The position numbers and the translations under genes were made by a program. This document shows, in pieces, positions 29,361 to 38,400 of a stretch of DNA of 64,000 nt. The notes beneath the pieces are model-generated. The model was not told the origin of the DNA. It made no database searches and saw nothing but the letters and a program-made list of their open reading frames with translations. This DNA comes from Firmicutes bacterium AM55-24TS (GTDB lineage Bacteria; Bacillota; Clostridia; UBA1381): the NCBI GenBank assembly GCA_003460745.1, contig QTVU01000002.1:1-64000 (forward strand), given 5' to 3'. Position 1 is the stretch's first letter. Each line of letters begins with the position of its first letter.

Positions 29361-30458
29361 TTATACAAACTCGCATAAAATCGAATTTGACACGTTAATC
29401 CCGTCCAATGTAAGACTGTATCTTCCGTCAATATATTGCATAAGTCCGAGCTTTATAAATTTATCAAATTCACTGCCGAATACATCTTTTATATCCTTGC
29501 CGAAACGCAACTTAAAATCATTTTCGCTTACTCCTCTGTTCATACGAAGTCCGGTAATCATAAATTCTGCTATCTTATCATTTTCGGTCAATTCGATTAC
29601 TTCTTTTCTCGCACCGCCGATATATTCGTTTATGTCGGACGTGTTGTAAAAACGGCAGTTTCCGATATATGAATGTGCCGCTGTACCTAAGCCGATATAC
29701 TCCTCACCTGTCCAATACTTCACGTTATGCCTGCACTCGTATCCGTCCTTTGCGAAATTCGATATTTCATATTGTTTAAAGCCGTTCTTACCGAGAAAAT
29801 CGACTGTATGCATATACATTTCTCTGTCAGTATCTTCATTCGGAATATCAAGCAGTCCTTTTGAATATTCCTTTTCAATAGGTGTTCCGTCCTCAATTAT
29901 AAGACTGTATGCCGATATATGCTTTACAGGCAAGCTGACGGCTGTGTTTAAAGTATTTTTTAGACTTTCAAACGTCTGTGACGGCAGTGCGGTCATAAGG
30001 TCAAGATTTATATTTTGAAAACCCATTTTATCTAAATGACAAATTGTATTATATGCCGTCTTTGAGTCGTGTATTCTTCCGATTTTTTTCAGTTCATCAT
30101 CATTGAACGATTGTACACCTACGCTTATACGATTTATACCACCGTTTAACATTGCTTTAATTTTGTCATCATCCATTGTTCCCGGATTTGCCTCTGTCGT
30201 AATTTCACAGTCACTCGCAACGTCAAATACATCAAAACACATTTTCGTAACTTCTTCAATTTGTTTTGGTGTTAAAATCGACGGTGTACCGCCGCCGATA
30301 AATATTGTATCAATTTTTTCTCCCTTGTATTGTTCCGCCTCACGCTTTAGTGCGTCAATGTATTTGTCCGCCGTATCCTCCATACGCTGAAATGATACAA
30401 AATCACAATACTTGCATTTTTGTTTGCAAAACGGTATGTGAATATAAAGTCCTTTCAT
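29361..30458 (-). CDS. hemW: Radical SAM heme chaperone HemW
   Basis: A 365-residue radical-SAM protein. The cluster motif CKQKCKYC (Cys11, 15, 18, in PFCKQKCKYCDF) is CxxxCxxC. FIGGGTPSIL and the TTEANPG segment are typical, as is the QYEISNFAKDGYECRHNVKYW block of the HemN_C region. HemW delivers heme to membrane enzymes; older annotations call it oxygen-independent coproporphyrinogen III oxidase, but it lacks the extra N-terminal Cys of true HemN. It lies upstream of hrcA on the same strand, with the CIRCE promoter between. Confidence 0.92.
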   Translation of the reverse strand: MKGLYIHIPFCKQKCKYCDFVSFQRMEDTADKYIDALKREAEQYKGEKIDTIFIGGGTPSILTPKQIEEVTKMCFDVFDVASDCEITTEANPGTMDDDKIKAMLNGGINRISVGVQSFNDDELKKIGRIHDSKTAYNTICHLDKMGFQNINLDLMTALPSQTFESLKNTLNTAVSLPVKHISAYSLIIEDGTPIEKEYSKGLLDIPNEDTDREMYMHTVDFLGKNGFKQYEISNFAKDGYECRHNVKYWTGEEYIGLGTAAHSYIGNCRFYNTSDINEYIGGARKEVIELTENDKIAEFMITGLRMNRGVSENDFKLRFGKDIKDVFGSEFDKFIKLGLMQYIDGRYSLTLDGINVSNSILCEFV

Positions 30459-30471
30459 AAGTCACCTCAAC

Positions 30472-30500
30472 AAAAAAAGGACTTAACAGTCCTTTTTTAT
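30472..30500 (-). terminator. Terminator after the CD1247-like gene
   Basis: AAAAAAGGACT / AGTCCTTTTTT with a four-base loop and T/A tracts on both sides. Confidence 0.8.
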
Positions 30501-30511
30501 TCAATTCAATA

Positions 30512-30988
30512 TTAATGTTCATGTCCGCAGTCGCAGTCATCATCGTCACAATCGCAATCAAACTCAAGTTCGATTTCTTCGTGACAATTTGGACATACGA
30601 TAGCGTTATCATCGTCAATCATATCAAAATCAATCATAACGTCTTCACCGCAGTTAGGACATTGAATTTCAAAATAATCATTTCCGTCACTGTCGTAATC
30701 ATCGTCATCATAATCGTCGATATAATCATCGTCGTCATCGTCATCATAATCGTCATACTCATCGTCACCGTACAAATCGTCGGCAATTTCAAGTACGCAA
30801 TCATCAAGCTCGTCAACAACATCTTCAACATCATCAACTCTTGAGTTTAATTCTTCAATAGTATCAGCCATTTCAGACATAACGTCAAGCAATTTGATAA
30901 TAAGCTTACCTTCGTCACTCTTTGGGCTAAGGTCAAGACCGTCTGCATAACCCTTTAGATATGAAACTTTTTTAATTAAATCTTCCAT
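30512..30988 (-). CDS. CD1247-like acidic zinc-ribbon protein
   Basis: A 158-residue protein of a Clostridia-specific group. The N-terminal helix-rich domain (MEDLIKKVSYLKGYADGLDLSP) is conserved and leads into a coiled coil (about 30-70). An Asp/Tyr run (about 78-100) made of repeated GAT codons follows. A zinc ribbon has CPNCGED and CPNCHEE, and the tail is Asp/Cys/His-rich (CDCDDDDCDCGHEH) and could bind metal. The ATG at 30988 has AAAGGAG. Databases sometimes label it AraC-like, which the sequence does not support. Function unknown. Confidence 0.75.
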   Translation of the reverse strand: MEDLIKKVSYLKGYADGLDLSPKSDEGKLIIKLLDVMSEMADTIEELNSRVDDVEDVVDELDDCVLEIADDLYGDDEYDDYDDDDDDDYIDDYDDDDYDSDGNDYFEIQCPNCGEDVMIDFDMIDDDNAIVCPNCHEEIELEFDCDCDDDDCDCGHEH

Positions 30989-31069
30989 AATTAATCTCCT
31001 TTCATTCAAAAGGCTGAAAGAAAATTGTTCACAACACAAAATAAGTGCCGTGTGCGATTTTATTCAGAC

Positions 31070-31630
31070 TTATTTTACTCTTTCCATGTATTCGCCTGTT
31101 CTTGTGTCTACTCTGATAACTTCGTTCATATCAACGAATAGAGGTACTTGAATTGTAGCACCTGTTTCAAGAGTAGCAGGCTTTGTAGCGTTTGTAGATG
31201 TGTTACCTGCGAAACCCGGTTCTGTATCAACGACTTCAAGTTCAACGAATGTAGGCGGTTCAACACCGAATACGTTACCCTTGTAAGACATAACCTTACA
31301 TACGTCATTTTCCTTAACGAACTTCATTTGTTCTTCGATTTCTGACTTAGCAATGTCAAGCATATCGAATGTTTCGTTGTCCATAAAATGATAGAAATCA
31401 TCATCACCGTATGAATAAGCCATATCCTTTCTGTCGATATGAGCCTCTTCAAACTTTTCTGTAGGTCTGAATGTCTTTTCAACGACACCGCCGCTGATTA
31501 TGTTCTTAAGCTTTGTTCTTACGAAAGCAGCACCCTTACCAGGCTTAACGTGCTGAAATTCTACGATTTGAAATACATTACCTTCGTGTTCAAAGGTTCT
31601 GCCATTTCTAAATTCACCAGCTGTAATCAT
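31070..31630 (-). CDS. efp: Translation elongation factor P
   Basis: A 186-residue EF-P that relieves ribosome stalling at polyproline. Three OB-like domains: the KOW domain with the modification loop [14 protein letters not shown] (Lys at the loop tip), then [18 protein letters not shown], and the C-terminal [30 protein letters not shown] precedes the ATG. Single gene with an AT-rich upstream region. No EpmA/EarP-type modification gene is in this window. Confidence 0.97.
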
Positions 31631-31734
31631 AAATTAATCCTCCTGAATCTTTTGTAATTTAATATTAATAATTATATTTTAATATATTTTGTCTAAAAAA
31701 TCAAGTATTTATTAGTTTTTTTTCCTTTTTATTA

Positions 31735-31755
31735 TTACAAGTTTAAAACTTGTAA
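31735..31755 (-). terminator. Palindrome after the stalk-domain gene, possible terminator
   Basis: TTACAAGTTT / AAACTTGTAA. The following minus-strand sequence is A/T rich without a clean U-tract. Confidence 0.4.
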
Positions 31756-31770
31756 ATTAATAAAATGATA

Positions 31771-33087
31771 TTAGCGTACTATCGCCGTTCTGCTATCGGC
31801 GTCCCAATCTACGTCATATCCCATATTTTCCGAAAGGAAGCGCAGCGGTACCATTGTTTTGCCATTTACGAGTCTTGCAGGCACATCCATTTTAGCGGGT
31901 TTATTATTTATTCTTGCGTTGACGTTATCTATTGAAAATGTTATTTCTTTATCACCAAGCGTCGCAGTTGCTGTTTTCGTTTTTCCGTCCCATTCAACAT
32001 CTGCTCCCATTTGCTCGAACAAAAATCTCATAGGCACAAGCGTGCTGCCGTCCTCGATAATCGGCGGTACGTCAAAGCCGAGAATTTTATTATTTAACAC
32101 TACATACGGTGAGTTTTTCATTTCATCCAATCTGTCATATATTTCATCTTTCTGCACTGTTAATCTTATTATTGACGTTGTTTGAGCGGGTGCACCGTTA
32201 TCATATGTCTTTTTAAACAAATCAATTATAATATTATCATTATATTCATAAACACAATTTACAACATAATCTATTTGCTCGTCACTTTGTTTTAATTCCT
32301 TGGGACTATTCAATTTTACAAAATAAATATTATCATTAGAAATATAAAAATCTCCCTCTTCATCTTTATCCACTATCCAATCACCCAAAGTATAGAATAA
32401 AGTATATTTCTTGGTTTCTTCATAATTAATACCAATAAAATCATAACCTCTGGCTGAAATATCATTTTCTTTCATCATTATATTGCCTACGATTTGTGGT
32501 ACTTCTTCATTGGTTATCTCCCAATTTTCAAAATCAATAGATTTAATAACTTTTTCTTCACGGTCTTGCCCTTCAGCACGCAATAAAGCATAGTATATCC
32601 CATTTAAGTAACCTATTTTTATAACATGTTGCCCAAATCCATTTTTATTTGCTCTTTTATTTAATTCATATGTTTTTATTTTATTGCCATTCTCATCATA
32701 CAAAGTCAATGGCAAAGCATATTGATTAGCGTCTGGCCAATATCCGTCTAAATACGTTCCACGCAAATAATAATATTCACCTGTCCAAATACAATCCGCA
32801 CTACTTTCATGATTAAGTCCAATCTTAACCGGTAATGGTTGTGATTGAGCATTATATCTATTTATACTTATAATATATTTGTTATCCCTTACTTGTATTA
32901 TTCTCCTAAATGGTTCTTCTTCCTTTATCACCGAAAAAATCCAATTCTTTTCATTCATTTCAATATCCGGTGCGAGTATGGATTCTGTTTGCGGTAATTC
33001 TTCATATCGGAGTTTATACTCCGCGTATACTGTAATATGAAGAAAAATTATAACAAATATCAGAATTATACTAAATATTTTTTTCAT
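31771..33087 (-). CDS. Secreted stalk-domain protein (copper amine oxidase N-like), paralogue A
   Basis: A 438-residue exported protein with signal peptide (MKKIFSIILIFVIIFLHITVYA). A unique N-terminal region of about 300 residues is rich in Tyr, Asn and Trp with probable beta-propeller-like character and no recognised family. The C-terminal 115 residues hold two copies of the Cu_amine_oxidN1 stalk motif (DGSTLVPMRFLFEQMGADVEWD and NGKTMVPLRFLSENMGYDVDWD). The neighbouring paralogue at 33101 shares this C-terminus nearly base for base but not the N-terminus. Cell-wall association is likely by analogy. It starts 13 bases after that gene with AGGAG. Confidence 0.8.
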   Translation of the reverse strand: MKKIFSIILIFVIIFLHITVYAEYKLRYEELPQTESILAPDIEMNEKNWIFSVIKEEEPFRRIIQVRDNKYIISINRYNAQSQPLPVKIGLNHESSADCIWTGEYYYLRGTYLDGYWPDANQYALPLTLYDENGNKIKTYELNKRANKNGFGQHVIKIGYLNGIYYALLRAEGQDREEKVIKSIDFENWEITNEEVPQIVGNIMMKENDISARGYDFIGINYEETKKYTLFYTLGDWIVDKDEEGDFYISNDNIYFVKLNSPKELKQSDEQIDYVVNCVYEYNDNIIIDLFKKTYDNGAPAQTTSIIRLTVQKDEIYDRLDEMKNSPYVVLNNKILGFDVPPIIEDGSTLVPMRFLFEQMGADVEWDGKTKTATATLGDKEITFSIDNVNARINNKPAKMDVPARLVNGKTMVPLRFLSENMGYDVDWDADSRTAIVR

Positions 33088-33100
33088 ATACTTCTCCTAT

Positions 33101-34450
33101 TCATTGTATAATCGCCGTTCTGCTATCGGCATCCCAATCTACGTCATATCCCATATTTTCTGAAAGGAAACGCAAAGGTACCATTGTTTTTCCGTTTATA
33201 AGTCTTGCTGGCACATCCATTGTGGCAGATGTTTTATTTACTTCTGCATTAATGTTGTCTATTGAAAATGTTACTACCGTGTTATCAAGCGTTGCTGTTG
33301 CTGTTTGAGTTTCGCTATCCCATTCAACATCTGCTCCCATTTGCTCGAACAAAAATCTCATAGGTACAAGCGTGCTGCCGTCCTCGATAACCGGCGGTAC
33401 GTCAAAGCCGAGAATATTACCGTTAAACTCAATATAAGGCGTATCCGACGGGCATTTTTCATTTAATACATCTTCAATATCTGCCATATCATATTCTATT
33501 AATCTGTTTCTGGTCCATAAAACAAGCTTATCTTTCCACAAATCACATATAATAATATGTTCATCATCACTGTCTGCAGGGATTGCTACATCAACAGAAT
33601 ATACACCGTCACGAGATATTCTGAATGTATCAACATTATCATATTGTGTTTCAACATAGATATTACCCTTTGCTTTATAGTAACATGTTATAGGTCTTTC
33701 TTGCACCACTTTAATTAAATCCGACTTATTTTTTTCTATGAACATATCTTTCACTTCAAACCTATAATTACTTAAGTTTACGTAATTTGTCAACTTTCCT
33801 TGAAATACAAGCGTATTTCTGCCATTGCTTTGCGGCATACTACTCCTTTCATTATCAATTTGCCAATCAATCGCATCATAAGAATAGTAAATAGTATTTT
33901 TACTTTCATATTCTTGTGGTCCTAATTTTGTGTATTCTTGTGTTTCAGCATAATAAACACCGTCTACATATTCAAAGTCGGTTAACGGTTTATCCAACTG
34001 AAATTCATTTACCAAATTAAAATTTTCATCAAATGTATATATTGGTTTAATTATCGGACCATATATTCTTTCCATTTTATCTATTATTAGAGAAGGGTTG
34101 AAATATATTTCATTATATACAATATATTTATCCCCGTAATGCTTAATGTTCGCACGATGCAATCCACTAATTTTCATACGCACATCATAGCTAATATCAA
34201 TATCACTCCACTCTACCAAATCATCGGATTTTGTAAATTTAGTATCTAAAAGAGAGCATTTTATAAACTCAGTACCTGTCCACCAGAATAGAATTCCGTC
34301 GTTACTTTTCACCAGTACATCATGATATTCATAACAAGAATCTAGAGGCTTATCGTAATCATTACTTTTTAAAACTACTGTTTCCGCATTTGCACTTAAT
34401 GTTGTTGATAATAAAACAATAAATAATAATCCTATCATAAACTTTTTCAT
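33101..34450 (-). CDS. Secreted stalk-domain protein (copper amine oxidase N-like), paralogue B
   Basis: A 449-residue exported protein with signal peptide (MKKFMIGLLFIVLLSTTLSANAE), an unrecognised N-terminal region of about 310 residues, and a C-terminal pair of stalk motifs almost identical to paralogue A. The ATG at 34450 has GGAGG; an earlier in-frame ATG at 34474 has none. The pair is a tandem duplication in which only the C-terminal module stayed similar. Its N-terminal domain shares motifs with A (YYA..., EDGSTLVP) only near the stalk. Function unknown. Confidence 0.8.
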   Translation of the reverse strand: MKKFMIGLLFIVLLSTTLSANAETVVLKSNDYDKPLDSCYEYHDVLVKSNDGILFWWTGTEFIKCSLLDTKFTKSDDLVEWSDIDISYDVRMKISGLHRANIKHYGDKYIVYNEIYFNPSLIIDKMERIYGPIIKPIYTFDENFNLVNEFQLDKPLTDFEYVDGVYYAETQEYTKLGPQEYESKNTIYYSYDAIDWQIDNERSSMPQSNGRNTLVFQGKLTNYVNLSNYRFEVKDMFIEKNKSDLIKVVQERPITCYYKAKGNIYVETQYDNVDTFRISRDGVYSVDVAIPADSDDEHIIICDLWKDKLVLWTRNRLIEYDMADIEDVLNEKCPSDTPYIEFNGNILGFDVPPVIEDGSTLVPMRFLFEQMGADVEWDSETQTATATLDNTVVTFSIDNINAEVNKTSATMDVPARLINGKTMVPLRFLSENMGYDVDWDADSRTAIIQ

Positions 34451-34472
34451 TCTTTTATCCTCCCCAAAATAC

Positions 34473-34521
34473 AAAAAGGGCGCAAAGTCTTATTTGTTGT
34501 CAAAGACTTTACACCCTTTAA
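34473..34521 (-). terminator. Terminator between small coiled-coil gene and stalk paralogue B
   Basis: Minus-strand two-tier stem AAAGGG/CCCTTT with AAAGTCTT/AAGACTTT inside, followed by TTTTTG. It lies just upstream of paralogue B's ribosome site, so transcription of B should start within or after it. Confidence 0.7.
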
Positions 34522-34537
34522 TAAATCCATTTATGCT

Positions 34538-34822
34538 CTATGCTGTTTTGTTTAATTCAGCCTTTAACTGATTGATTTTACTATCTATTTTTTCATCAAG
34601 TCGATTTTCAATGTAATCAATAACGTTTATTTCGGTTTTACGGTTAAATTTAACATCATTCTTTAGTATCTTTACATCTGATTTAATAATTGTAATGTCA
34701 TCTTGCATTGCATCAAGTCTTGCATCCATTTTATCAAGTCTATCATTAATAGGTTGCAAATTAGACTGTATACTTGTTTGTATTAATTCTTGAATTGCCT
34801 GTAAATCATTTTTATCTAACAT
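34538..34822 (-). CDS. Small coiled-coil protein of unknown function
   Basis: A 94-residue protein that is almost entirely helical, with heptads throughout (LQPINDRLDKMDARLDAMQDD, then IIKSDVKILKNDVKFN). No signal peptide or membrane segment. GGAGGG lies before the ATG, which supports real expression. It resembles generic coiled-coil proteins found in Clostridial chromosomes and prophages. I do not recognise a family or a function. Flanked by a terminator. Confidence 0.7.
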   Translation of the reverse strand: MLDKNDLQAIQELIQTSIQSNLQPINDRLDKMDARLDAMQDDITIIKSDVKILKNDVKFNRKTEINVIDYIENRLDEKIDSKINQLKAELNKTA

Positions 34823-34906
34823 ATTTTATCCCTCCTAAAAAATCACTTTCACACTACTATATAATCATTATAACATATATTTTTCAAGCTGTAAATACTT
34901 TGTCAG

Positions 34907-35380
34907 TTAAAAATTGCAAGTTCCGTTAGGGCAATGCGATTGGATATATTCGTCAAGTATTTTTGCCGCAAGACCGACTTTATCTTCACAAGTGCGTTTC
35001 TTATAATATTCTTCAGTTCTCTTTGACGGAACGGGACTGTTATCTTTTCCGTCAAGGCCTAAAAGTTCGCGGCATATAACAGAGCCTGTTTCCGCTTTAA
35101 ATTGGTTTGCGAGTTCCTGTACAAGTGCATAGGTATCTTTTTTACCCTCATAATCTTTCGCGTCGTCATATCCGTACAAAATTCCGACAACCATAAACAT
35201 TCCCGTTACAGCACCGCAAACTTCTCTCATTCTGCCCATTCCGCCGCCGAATGATGACGCAAGTCTTAACGCCGTCTTTTTATCCATTCCCATCAAGTCG
35301 CTGAACGCCGCCACCATTGCCTGTGAGCAGTTGTATCCCTCTTTAAAAGCCTGTCTGGCAAGTTCTTCTCTTTTGTTCAT
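34907..35380 (-). CDS. C-GCAxxG-C-C family redox-type protein
   Basis: A 157-residue member of the C_GCAxxG_C_C family (Pfam). The conserved pattern is present: NCSQAM near the N terminus, SSFGGGMGRMREVCGAVTGM, then the late Cys residues (ICRELLG, RTCEDKVG). The Cys spacing suggests a metal or thiol centre; biochemical function is not established. The ATG at 35380 is preferred to the in-frame GTG at 35389, which overlaps the AAGGTG site. Terminator downstream of the next gene lies between them at 35433. Confidence 0.85.
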   Translation of the reverse strand: MNKREELARQAFKEGYNCSQAMVAAFSDLMGMDKKTALRLASSFGGGMGRMREVCGAVTGMFMVVGILYGYDDAKDYEGKKDTYALVQELANQFKAETGSVICRELLGLDGKDNSPVPSKRTEEYYKKRTCEDKVGLAAKILDEYIQSHCPNGTCNF

Positions 35381-35432
35381 ATTAATCACCTTACGTTTTT
35401 ATTCTAATTATACCACACCTGTCAAATAAAAA

Positions 35433-35461
35433 AAACTGCGAGTATTGTTACCCGCAGTTTT
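35433..35461 (-). terminator. Terminator after the GH30-GH43 gene
   Basis: CTGCG / CGCAG stem extended by A/T pairs, with A-run and T-run on either side. It separates the giant gene from the C-GCAxxG-C-C gene. Confidence 0.7.
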
Positions 35462-35467
35462 TCGCAT

Positions 35468-38400
35468 TTATTCAGCTGTCAAACTTTCATATTCAGCCTG
35501 TGTAATCGGCATTACAGTACCGTGACGATATGTACCGTCAAACGAGAAGTCTGAATCTGCCGTAAATTCACCCTTTGTAATATCGGTTGTTACAAAAGGC
35601 TTATAGCCTTTACTCTTTGAGAAGTAGTCAAGAAGTAAGCACCATTCATTTTTACCGTTTAATTTATAAATTGTAGGACCTTCATAACCTGTCATACTAC
35701 CCAAATTATAGCTTGCAACATCTTTCCAATCACCGCTTAGAGATGTACACTCCTGCATTGTGATACTTGATTTTGCCTCATTCTTTGTAAATCTGTAATA
35801 TGTACCCTCATGGTCGATAATAGTTGTATCAATAACCGCGTTAGGCTCTTCTATATACAATTCAGGAGCAGAGAATGTCTTGAAGTCCTTTGTATAACTT
35901 CTGTAAATTCTGTACTTTTGATAGCTGTCATCGCTTACAACCGATGCCCAGAATACCATATATTCATCCTTTTCAGGGTCATAGCAAGCCTCCGGCGCCC
36001 ATGTACAACCGGCATTGTCATTATTAATCTTTACAAGGCTTGCCTCGCTCCAATTAACAAGGTCACTGCTTTCCCATACAACAATGCTCTTTGAGCCTTG
36101 CTGTGCGGCGGCTGTCCAGTTATTCTTTAAGTTATAGACGCTTAAGTCTGTTGCGATAATAAAGAACTTACCGTCCTCACCGCGAAGAATATACGGGTCA
36201 CGAACGCCCTGTGTACCGACATTGCTTGTCAAATACGGTTGTTTATTATTAAGCGTTGTCCATGTCTTACCGTCTTTTGATACTGAGAAATAGATTTGTT
36301 CACGAGTTGCGTCCTCTTGTGTATCAACGAAGTGAACAAACAAGTACGCACTCATATCATCAAGGTTCTTAATATTAATTGTCTTTTCCACCTTTTTCTT
36401 TTCTGTTGTTCCGTCTGATAATGTTGCTGTTATTTTATACTTACCTACTTCAAGATTATCAAAACTGCCTGCCGCATTTGTCTGCTCTGTTCCGACTGCC
36501 GTACCGTCTGAATCAGCCAATGAAACCTTTACGGCATACTTATCTTTCGTCGAATCACAGTCACTTGCATAAACGATTTTATTTCCGTCGGCATATGCTT
36601 TGAAACTGTCAATAACCGCTGTATATCCCAATACAGTTACATCAAAGTTTCTTGTAAATTCAACACCGTCTTTTGTCATTTTTGCAGTCAAAGTAGCTGT
36701 TTTTGTTTCGTCACTTCTTGTAATCTTACCTGCCGTTGTAACCACAGCAGCGTCTGAAGTTGACCATGTAACGCCATTTTGCGCAGGGATTGTAATGTCA
36801 GATGTAACAGCTGTCAAATCACCCAAATCAAGTGAATTTAAAGGATTTTCGTAAGCATAGTTATAGATTACAAAATCATCTATATAACCTGTTGCATACT
36901 CGCCCGAACCCCAGTTAGCCTTACCGATATATGCAACTGAATTTTTGCCGAGCATATCCGAAATATTAACTGTTGAATTAACACTGCTTGTTCTTGTTCC
37001 GTTTACATAAACGTCCGTTATGCCGTCGGCAATCGAAATGATTACATCGTTCCATTCATTTGTGTTATACGCACCTTTTGCCGCCTCACTTCTTGTACCG
37101 GAATTATTATATCTTTCAAATGTAAGTGTGCCGCTGTTTGTCATTGCACCAAGATACTGTTCTTTTTGATATGTCTGTGCACTGCTGTTTGGTGAGGCAA
37201 AGAACCACCATGATGTTGTTGTGGTTGTCGGCTTAACCTTAAATGAAATTGTGATATTTTTCTGACCTGTCAAAAGCGAATTGCCGTTTGCGTCTGTAAG
37301 CGCAACAACCGTTCCGCTTGTTCCGTCAAACTGAATACACTTCTTATTGTCAACCGTAACAAATTTCAGTGTACCTGTTGCCTTGCCGTATGATGATGTA
37401 CTTGTTAAGTCGCCGTTATCAAAATTCATATTGATAAGCTCGCCGCTTTCAGGAACCGTCGGTGCTGCGGTTGGTTCAGGAGTCGGCGTCGGTGCCGCCA
37501 ACTCACTGCTGTATGATATTACATCTGCGTTAAAGTTATCATATGAAACAACTCTTCCTCTTGCACCGTTGTATGAACCTGTTAATTCAAGCGATTTAAC
37601 GCTTATAGGTGTGCTTATTGTTCCTGTGTAACTTACATCAGTCTCACCGCCTGTAAAGCTTACGCTTGCCGAACCTGTTCCGTCTATTATGATTTCTACC
37701 TTTTTATTAAGTCCCATATTGTTTGCGTACTTCTGCGATGAGGTCTGCCAACCGTTTGCACCACGCAATTTACCGTTTTTGACATCAGTTGATGTACACT
37801 GAATTACCGGTTTTTCCGAATTGGCAAGTACGTCTGTACCTCCGATACGCATTTGATTAAGATTATATCCGCCGCCTGTGATTGTAAATCCTACAACCTC
37901 GTTGCCGTCTGCGTCTTTAACAGAGAATGTATTTTCCTTACCGTTCTGCTCCCAACCTGAGAACATATCGAATGTAAGTCTGAATTTATCCTTGCTTGTA
38001 AGTGACTTTGCCTCTGAAAGTTCTGCTTTTGCAGTTGCTTTAACAGGAACAAATACGTTACCGAATCTTTCAAGACCTGTTGCATATACTTGATTTCCGT
38101 CTGCCGACAAATCTCCTGCACTTGCATTAAAGATATTTGTTGAATCTTCAAAATCATCGCTCATTTCATCAATATCCGTAACGCTCGGTGCTCCGACTGC
38201 CGTTTCCGAAGACGGAGTTGCGTCAATCAAAAATTCTGCGATATTTGTCATATTAGTATCGTTAGTATATCTGAAGTAACGATATGCGTTTTGATTATTC
38301 AGGTCTTTACTTTCGATTGTTGTATATTGACTTGACGGAATTGCTGAAGTGATTGTATATAAATCTGTCCATGTTATACCGTCATTTGACGCTTGAATCT

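Noticed and set aside
30690-30760. Tandem GAT/ATC run as a DNA repeat element
   Set aside because: It is explained by the Asp-rich stretch of the coding sequence.
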